Source: Acanthococcus lagerstroemiae
Taxonomy: Eukaryota > Arthropoda > Insecta > Hemiptera > Eriococcidae
NCBI GenBank assembly: GCA_031841125.1
Contig: CM063113.1
Coordinates: 36,139,697-36,203,696 of the forward strand
DNA length: 64,000 bases
Direction: 5' to 3'
Shown here: one piece after another, positions 55,740 through 64,000 of the stretch
Layout: each line of letters begins with the position of its first letter
How positions within the stretch are numbered: the stretch's first letter is position 1
Program-made: the position numbers and the translations under genes
Notes under the pieces: generated by a model
The model's input: the letters and a program-made list of their open reading frames with translations, nothing else
Told to the model about the DNA's origin: nothing
The model's database searches: none

Positions 55740-57300
55740 GGGAAAAAACATGAAATCACTTCATGAAAGTTGGAGAGCCAAGACCAAAAAATTTAGGGCC
55801 TTTTTTGGGGTCCCTCCCTTAAATTACGCCCCAAAAATTTCACGTCTCAAAAGGGACTCACAAAGCATGTCATACATGCAAAGATCTTGTAAGCTAAATT
55901 ATTTAAATTTTTAATCGTCATTATGGGCGCAATTTTTACGCACAAAAAATGGGCGAAAAAATGCGCAAAATTTTTATGCCTAAAATTCATTTAAAAAAAA
56001 TAAAACCCAAATTAAATTGCCGAAAAAAAAATTTGCCCCAAAATGGTAAAATTTTCCCGTAAATTTGAAAAATACAATATGGGAAAGGGGGAAAACTATA
56101 TCTTTTTCAAAAAAAAAAATTAATTGGATACACTGAGGAAATTTTTTATCATATTTAAAATAAACCAAACAAAGTATCTCCTTAAGACCCAAATTTTTCT
56201 TTTAAAAAGGAAAGCACCCGGGAGATACTGAACCTTTTTTCTTAATTTTTTATGTTTGGGATAAATAAGATGCGGGCAAGAAAAAGGGTTATTTTAAAGT
56301 CAAAAAAACCCATTTTTTTTCCTTAAAAGTTTTTCCTATGTTTTCTTTTGCCCATTAAGTCTTCAAAAAAATAAAATTGTCCCCCCCCCCGCAAAAAAAG
56401 GGGTATCTAGACGAAAAGCATTTTTAGTTTCTAGGGGGGGGGGGGGGGAAGGTCATTTTATTTTCCGTTTTCGTTTTGGGTTAGTTTACTCAGGGGTATG
56501 TGTTTTGGGATTTAAAATGTATGGCACGGTACTATTAATTTCGGTATCACAGGGACTCTAATTCTTTTTTACAAATTTTTTATACCTGCAATACCTATAA
56601 ATAAATTAAATTGGCCTTTAAATTTTGTGGGGGGGGGGTTTAATTTTTTGATCATTTCTCCCCGCTAAATTTTCGGGGGGTTTAAAAAAAATTACCCTTT
56701 AAACCCCCCCCCCTCCCTCAGCGACGCCCAGAAACCCCTTTTCAGCAAGGTTTCCCGAGAAGGTGTTTTCGGTTGCCGTATTTTAAAAGGGGAAAGGGGT
56801 AAGGCCAAACCGCCGGTGTCTTGAACTCCCCGCATACACCACGGGCAAGTGATACAGAAAATTCGATGGAAGAAAAGGGCCAAGTCGCCCTAGGCCGATT
56901 CCCCAAGAAAAAAGTGGGTAAGGCAGCCAAAAAAAAAGCTTCCCGATGTCCCTGAGGTAATGTCGAAGGGGGCGGTTCCAGGGGGGGGTTTGAGAGCAAA
57001 TGAAAAGGGGGAGAAAGGTTCCCGGGCCCCCCCCGCAAAAGAGGGTACCCTTTCCCAATGCACGGCTCAAAAGGGGCAATTTCCAGTTTTTGACGTCGTT
57101 TTTAAAAAGGTCCAAAGTTTGCTGGGTTGATTTTTTAAATTTTTGCACCCAAATTGACATGGTTTTTCCTTTTAATAGATGTATGCGTAGGTGTTTCGGG
57201 CAAAGGCTGTTTATGAGGGGGGTTTCATTTGGTTGTAAAAGAGCGTTTGGGTGGGCGTTTTTTCTTTTACCCAATATGCCCTGGGAAAAGGGGAAAGGGG
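55740..57300. other. Partly legible sequence, no gene recognised
   Basis: Mixed-base sequence with fewer long runs returns here. Phrases such as TGGAGAGCCAAGACC and CATGTCATACATGCAAAGATC are plausible genomic DNA. At about 56,716 CAGCGACGCCCAG resembles a CAGTGGCGTCGCTG-type hAT-like terminus in inverse. A 163-residue minus-strand frame (56,783-57,274) has more ordinary composition than its neighbours, but I recognise nothing in it. Confidence 0.45.
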
Positions 57301-57791
57301 AAAAAAAAAAGGGCCGGTTTTTAAAAAATTTTTTAAAAAAAAGGGTTTTTCGATTTTTTTTTTTTTTTTCCCCCGGGAAAAGGAAATTTTAAATTTTTTT
57401 TAAAAAAACCCCAAAAACCCCAAAAAAAATTTTTTTTAAAAAAAAAAAAAATTTTGTTTTTTTTTTAAAAAAAATTTTTTTGGGGGAAAAAAAAAAAAAA
57501 AAAAATTTTAAAAAAAGGGGGAAGTTTTAAAAAAAAAAAAAAAATTAGGGAAAATTTTGGGGAAAAAAAAAATTTTAAAAAAAATCCTGGTTTTAAAAAA
57601 AAAAAAATTTAAAAAAAGGGGGGTTTAAAAAAAAAATTTTAAAAACCCCTTTTAAAAAGGGGGAAAAAAAGGGGGGTATTTTTTTCCCAAAAAAGGGGGG
57701 GTTTTTTTTTGGGGGGAAAAAAAAGGCCGGCCCCCCAAAAACAAACCTTAAAAATTTTTTTAAAAAGGGGGGGGGGGTTTTTGGGGGGGGG

Positions 57792-57822
<31 letters not shown>

Positions 57823-57838
57823 TTTTTTCCCCCCCCAA

Positions 57839-57870
<32 letters not shown>

Positions 57871-60485
57871 CCCCCCCCTTTTTTTTTTTTTCCCAAAAAA
57901 GGGGGGGAAAAAAAAAAAATTTTTTTTTTTAAAAAAAAGGGAAAAAAAAAAAGGGGGTTAAAAAAAAAAAAAAAAACCCCTTTTGGGCCCCCTTTTTAAA
58001 AAAAAAAGCCTTTTAAAAAATTTTTAAAAAATTTTTTCCCCCTTTTTTAAAAAAATTGGAAAAGGGGAAAAAAAAAAATGAAAACGGGGAAAAAATTTTC
58101 CGGGGCCCCCCTTAAAAAAAGGAAAATTTTTTTATTTTTAAAATTTTTTTTTAAAAAAAATTTTTTTTCCCCCTTTTTAAAAGGGGGAAAAAATTTTTAA
58201 AAAAAAAAAGGGGGAAAACCCCAAAAATTTTTTTTTTGGGGGGTTTTTTTTTTGGAAAAAAAATTTTTGGGGGTTTAAAAAATTTTAAATTTTTTTTTGT
58301 GGAAAAAAAAAAAAAAAACCCCATTTTAAAAAAATTTTTTTTTTTAAAAAAAACCCCAAACCCCCCCAAAAAAAAAAATTTTTTAACCCAAAATTTTCCA
58401 AAAAAAATTTTTTTTCAATTTTTAATAAATTAAACCTTTTTTTAAAAAAATTTTTTTTTAAAAAAAAAAATTTTTTTTTTGGGGTTTTTTTAAAAAAAAA
58501 AAAATTAAAATTTTAAAAAAATTTTCCCCCCCCCCCCAAAAAAAAATTTTTTTTTTTTTTTAATTTTTTTCCCCCCCCTTTTTTTTTTGGGTTCCCTTTT
58601 TTTTTAAAAAAACCCCCCCCCCCCCCCCCCCTTTTTTTTTTTGGGGCCCCCAAAAAAAATTTTTTTTTTTTTAAAATTTGGTTTTTTTTTTGGGGGGGAA
58701 AAAACCCCCAAAAAAAAAAATTTTTTTTTTTTTAAAAAAAAATTTTTCTTCCCCCTTTTTTTTTTTTTTTTGGGGTTTGGGGGGCCCCCCCCCCCAAAAA
58801 AAAAAATTTCCCTTTTTTTAAAAAACCTTTTTGGAAAATTTTTTTTTTCCCCCAAATTTTGGGGGAAATTTTTTAAAATTTTTAAACCTTTAAAACCCCC
58901 AAAAAAAATTTTTTTTAAAAAATTTTTAAAAAATTTTTTTTCCGGGGGAAAAAAAAAAATTTTTAAAAAAAAAAATTTTTTTTTTTTTTTTTAAAAAAAA
59001 ATTTTTTTTTTCCCAAAAAAAATTTTTTTAAATTTTAAAATTTTTTTCCCCCCCCCCCCCGAAAAATTCTTGGGTTTTTTTTTGGGGGGTTTTTTTTTTT
59101 CCCAAACCCCTTTTTTTTTTTTGAAAATTTTTAAAAAAGGGAAAACCCCCCCCTTTTGGTAAAAATTAAAAAAGTTTTTTGGGCCTTTTTTTAAAAAATT
59201 TTTTTTTTGGGGAAAAAAATTTTGGGGTTTTTCCCCCCCTTTTTAAAAAAACCCCCCCCATTTTTTTGGGGAAAAAATTTTTTTAAAATTCCCTTTTTTT
59301 AAAAAAAAGGGGGGGGAAAAAAAATTTTTTTTTTTTTTTTTTTTTTGGGGGGGTTTTTTTTTTTTTTTTTGGGGGGGTTTTTTTTGGAAAAAAAAATTTT
59401 TTTTTTTTTTAAAAAAAAAAGGGCCCTTTTTTTTTAAAAAAAAAAAAAAGGGGGCCCCCTTAAAAAAGGGTTTTTTTTAAAAATTTTTTAATTTTTTTTT
59501 AAAAAGTTTTTTTCCAAAAGATTTTTCCCCCTTTTCCCAGTTTTTTTTTTTTTCCCCCCGGAAAAAAAATTTTTTCCCCCAAAAAAAAAAAACCCCCTTT
59601 TTTGGGAAAAAAAAAGGGGTTTAAAAATTTTTTTTTGGGGTTTTTTTCCCCCCCTTCCGGCCCCTTTAAAAAAATTTTTTTTTTTTTTGGGCCCGGAAAA
59701 AATTTTTGGTTTTAATTTTTGGGGAAAAACCCCCCTTTTTCCCAATTTTTTTTAAAATTTGGGGTTTTAAAATTTTTTTTTCCGGGGGGTTTTTGGGGGG
59801 AAAAAAAAAGGGAAATTTGGTTTTTTTTGGGGGTTTTTTTTTTTTTTTTTTTGGTTTTTTTTTCCCCCGGGAAAAAAAATTTTTTCTTTAAAAATTTTTT
59901 ATTTTTGGGGGTTTTTTTTTTTTTTTTTGGGGGGCCCCCCCGGGGGGGGAAAAAAAAAAAAAAAAGGGGGGGGGAAAAAAAAAAAAAAAAGGGGGGGGGG
60001 GCCCCGGGGGGGGCGGGGAAAGGGGGGTTGGGGGTTTTTAAAAATTTTTTTTAAAAAGGGGAAGGGTTTGGGGGGGGGGTAAAAAAACCCCTTTCCCCTT
60101 TTTGGGGGGGGGGAAAAAACCCGGGGAAAAAAAAAAAATTTTTAAAAAACCCAAAAACCCCCCGGGGGGTCCAAAATTTAAAAAGGGGGAAAAAAATTTT
60201 TTTTTTTTTTGGGGGGGAAAAAAAAAATTTCCCGGGGGGGCCGGGGGGGAAAAAAAAAAGGGGGAAAAATTAAATTTGAAAAATTTAAAACGGGTTTTTT
60301 TCCCCCAAAAAAAGGGGAAAAAAAAAAAGGGGGCAAGGGGGAAAAAAAAAAAGGGAAGGGGGGGGAAAAAAAAATTTTTAAAATTTTAAAAAAAAAACCC
60401 CGGGGAAAATTTAAAAAATTTTTTGGGGGGGGTTTAAAAAAAAAAAAAAAATTTTTTTTTTTTAAAAAAAAAAAAAAAGGGGGGG

Positions 60486-60516
<31 letters not shown>

Positions 60517-62596
60517 AAAAAATTAAAAATTTTTTTTGGGGGGGGGTTTTTGGGGGGGGGAAAAAAAAAATTTTTTCCCTTTTTCCAAAACCGGGGTTTT
60601 TTTTAAAAATTTTTTTAAAAAAAAGGGGGAAAATTTTTAAAAAAAAAAAAAAATTTTTAAAATTTTTCTTTCTTTTAAAAAATTTTTCCAAAAAAAAATT
60701 TTTAAAACCCAAAAAAAAAATTTTTTTTATTGTTAAAAAATTTAAAAAACCCCCTTTTGGGCCACCTTTAAAAAAAAGGGGGGGGGGTTTTTTGGGGGGA
60801 AAACCGGGGAAAATTTTTTTTAAACCCCCTTTTTTTTTTAAAAAAAAATTTTTTTTTGGGGAAAAAAAAAAAAAAAAAAATTTTAAATTTTTTGGGGAAC
60901 CAAAAAAAAAAAAAAAAAAGGGTTGGGAAAAAAAAAATTTTTTTAAAAAAAGGGGAAAAAATTTTTTTTAAAAAAAAAAAAAAAAAAAAAAATTTTTAAA
61001 ATTTAAAAAAAAAAAAAAATTTTTCCCCTTTTTTTTTTTAAAAAAAAATTTTTTTTTTATTTTGGGGGGGGGAAACCCCCTTTTAAAAAAAGGGGGAATT
61101 TTCCCCCTTTTTTTTTGGAAAAAAAAACCCCCCCCCCAAAAAAAAAGGGGGCCCCAAAAAAAATTTAAAAAAACCTTTTTTTTTTAAAATTTGGTTGGGC
61201 CTTTTTAAAAAAAAAAAAAAAAAAAAGGGAAAAAAGGGTTTTTTCCCAAAAATTTTTTTTTTTGGGGGGGGGGGGGGGGTTTTTTTTCCCCCCCTTTTTT
61301 TTTTCCCCCCCAAAAAAAAAAAAAGGTTTTTTAAAAATTTTTTTTAAAAAAAAAAGGGGGAAAAGTTTCAAAAAAAAATTTTTTTCCCCTTTTTCCCCCC
61401 AAAGGGGGGGAAATTTTTAAATTTTTTTTTAAAAACCCCCAAAATTTCCAAAAAACCCTTTTTTTTAAAAAAAAAAAAAATTTAAATTTTTGGGGGGAAA
61501 AAAATTTAAACCCCCCCCCCCCCCGGGGGGGGGAAAAAAATTTTTGGGAAAAAAATTTTTTGGGGGAAAAAAAAAAAAATTTTTTTAAAAATTTTTTTTT
61601 GGGCCCCGGGGGGGGGGAAAAAAAAAAAAATTTTTTAAAAAAATTTTTAAAAAAAATTTTTTTTTTTTTAAAAGGGGGGGGTTTTTTTTGTTTTTTGGGG
61701 GGATTTTTTTTTGGGGGCCCCCCCCTTTTTTTTTTTTTTTTTTTCCTTGGGTTTTTTGGGGCCCCGAAAGAATTTCCCCCCGGGGGGGTTTTTTGGGGAA
61801 AATTTTTTTTTTTAAATTTTTTTTTTTGGGGGGGTTTTTTTTTTAATTTTTTCAAAATTTTTTTTTTAAAAAAAACCCCCGGGGGAAACCCCCCCCAAAA
61901 AAAATAAAAAGGGTTTTTTTAATTTTTTTTTAAAAAAAGGGGGGAAAAAAAACCCCAAAAAACCCCCCAAAAAATTTTTAGGGTTTTTTTTTGGGGGGAA
62001 AAAAATTTTTTTCCCCCCTTTTTTTTCAATAAAGGGGGAAAAAAAACCCCAAAAAAGGGCCCCTTTTAAATTTTTTTAAAAATTTTTTTTTTTGGGGGGT
62101 TTTTTTTTTAAATTTTTTTAATTTTTTTTTTTTTTTTTTTTTTGTTTAAATTTAAAAAAAAAATTTTTAAAAAAAAAAAAAAAAAAAATTTTTTTCCCCC
62201 CAAAAAAAAAACCCCCCCAAAAATTTCCCCGGGAAAAAAAAAAAAAAAATTTTTTTTTAAATTTTAAAGGGTTTTGGGGGGCCCCCCCAAACCCCTTTTT
62301 TTTTGGCCCCAAAAAAAAAAATTTTTTTTTGGGGGTTTTTTTTCCCCCCTTTTTGGGGGTTTTTTTTAAAAAAAACCCTTTTAAAAAAAGGGGGGGGGGT
62401 TTTGGGGGGCCCCCCTTTTAAAACCCCAAAAAAAAATTTTTTTAAGGTTTTTTAAAAAAAATTTTTTTATTTTAAAATTTTACCCCTTTTTTTTTTTTTT
62501 TTTTTTCCCCCTTTTTTTTTGGTTTTTAAAAAAAAAAGGGGCCCCTTTTTTTTTAAAAAAAAAAGGGGGGGTTTTTTTTTTAAAAAAAAAAAAAAA

Positions 62597-62630
<34 letters not shown>

Positions 62631-64000
62631 TTTTTTTTAAAAAATTTTTTTAAAAAAATTTTTTTTTTTAAAAAAAATTTTTTTAAAAAATTTTAAAAAA
62701 ATTTTAAAATGGCAAAAAAGGAAAATTTTTCCAATTTTTAAATTTTTAAATTTTCCAAAAAAAAGGGGGCCCCCCAAAAAAAAAAATTTTTTAAAAAAAA
62801 AAAAAATTTTTTTTTTTTTTTTTTTAAATTTGGGGGAGAAAAAAATTTTTGGGTTTTGGGTTTCCAAAATTTTAAAAACCCCCCCCCCCCAAAAATTTTT
62901 TTTTAAAAAAAAAAATTTTTGGAAAAGGGGGAAAAAAAAGGGGGAAAAAGGGGGAAAAAAAAAAAAAAACCAAACCCCAAAAGGAAACGACCCGGGGAAA
63001 AAAAAAGGGGGGGGGGGATCCCCAAAAAATTTTTTTTAATTCCCCAAAAAAAAAAAACCCCAAAAACCTTAAAAAATTTTTGGGGGGGGTTTGGGGGGGG
63101 TCCTTTTCCCCGGTAAAGGAAAAAAATTTTTTAAAAAATTTTTTTTGGGGGTTTTTTTTGGGGGGTTTTTCCCGGGTTTTTTTAAAACCCGGGCAATCAA
63201 TTAAGGGCCCTTTTTCCCCAAAAGGAATTTTTTTTTAAAGGGCCCGGGGGGGGTTTTTTTTCCCCCAAAAAAAGGGGGTTTTTTGGGGGCCTTTAAAAAA
63301 CCCCCCTTTTTTTTTTTTGGCCTTTTTTTTTTTTCCCCTTTTTGGGCCCCCCCTTTTTAAATTTTTTAAAATTTTTGGGCCCCCTTTTTTTTTTTTTTTT
63401 AATTTTTTTTTAAAAGCCCGGGGGTTTTTTGGGGGGTTTTGGGGAAAAAAAGGGGGTTTTGGGAAAATTTTTTTTTTTTCCCCCCCCCCCCCCCTTTTTT
63501 TCCCCAAAAATTTTTTAATTTGCCCCCTTTTTTTTTGGGGGGCCCCCCTTTTCCCCCCCCCCCCCACCCCAAAAAATGTTTATATTTTAAAGGAAAATTT
63601 CCAATTTTTTTCCCCCCCCCCAAAAACCCCCCAAAAAATTCCTTTTTTTTTTTAAAAAAAAAAAAAAAAAATTTTGGGGAAAAAAAACCCCCCCGGGGCC
63701 CCCCCCCCCCCGGGGGGGGAAAAATAAAAAAAGCCCTTTTAAACCCCTTTTTTGGGGGGGAAAAAAAAAACCCCGGGGTTTAAAAAAATTTTCCCCCCAA
63801 AAAAATTTTTTTTCCCTTACCCCAAAAAAATTTTAAATTTTAAAAAGGGTTTTTTTAAACCCGGTTTTTTTAAATTTTTTTAAAAAAAAAAAAGGGTTTT
63901 TTAAAAAAACCCCCTTTTTTGACAAAACCCTTTCCCCCCTTTTTTTTTTTTTTCCCCCTTTTTCCCCCTTTTTTTTCCCCCCTTTTTTTTTTCCTTTTTA
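57300..64000. other. Homopolymer blocks with almost no information
   Basis: From about 57,300 to the end the sequence is a chain of runs, typically 3 to 15 bases each, of all four nucleotides. The runs translate as Phe, Lys, Gly and Pro in every frame, which yields many spurious open frames on both strands. No repeat period, domain, RNA or protein can be supported. The gradient from clean (before 37.5 kb) to damaged to uninformative fits a failing read or consensus at a contig end. Confidence 0.9.

Noticed and set aside
57300..63800. Dozens of Lys/Phe/Gly/Pro-rich frames on both strands
   Set aside because: Long runs of A, T, G and C remain open in all frames. No motif is present and the underlying bases are not trustworthy.

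Overview
This window looks like nuclear DNA from an animal, most probably an arthropod and perhaps an insect. It is AT-rich, has no bacterial-style gene packing, and holds no clear multi-exon host gene. What can be read is dominated by decayed transposable elements: at least three types of non-LTR retrotransposon (an RNase H-bearing LINE, a restriction-like-endonuclease LINE resembling R4/Dong, and RTE-type LINEs), several small inverted-repeat DNA elements, satellites and long hairpins. The only candidate host coding sequence is a methionine-free reading frame at 10,020-10,349 that could be a terminal exon.

Layout. Positions 1-5,200 hold unrecognised AT-rich sequence with short dispersed and tandem repeats. 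Positions 5,214-7,714 hold three inverted-repeat elements side by side; the largest is 1,974 bp with ~345-bp arms and a 12-bp minisatellite inside. Positions 10,996-12,870 are an RNase H LINE (+) and 12,978-15,710 an R4/Dong-like LINE (-), arranged tail to tail. The second is flanked by TTA repeats and split at its YMDD codons by a 166-bp MITE. Positions 15,735-17,035 are nested repeats whose insertion history can be read. Positions 18,600-19,850 hold two further LINE fragments, and 19,935-21,330 a 45-47 bp satellite that flips orientation part-way. Positions 21,970-37,535 hold a MITE-derived tandem repeat, a LINE 3' end, a 75-bp palindrome, a second block of the satellite enclosed by inverted repeats, a nearly complete but broken RTE LINE (31,609-34,328), a hairpin with ~150-bp arms, and a 1,045-bp inverted-repeat element rich in GTACCA.

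The main structural fact is that 37,536-54,500 is a second, same-strand copy of about 22,000-37,535 in which short motifs have been replaced by homopolymer runs. Anchor strings keep their order, and the offset grows from 15,831 to 16,771 bases. Past 54,500 the sequence leaves the copied region. It is partly legible at 55,740-57,300 and is then almost pure homopolymer blocks to the end. I read this as a base-calling or consensus artefact at a poor contig end, joined after a haplotype duplication or a real tandem duplication. Reading frames to the right of 37,536 should not be treated as genes.

I found no new biological system that I can defend. The best biological leads are the inverted satellite arrays that resemble foldback elements, the 1,974-bp inverted-repeat element, the long hairpin, and the cleanly dated nested insertions.
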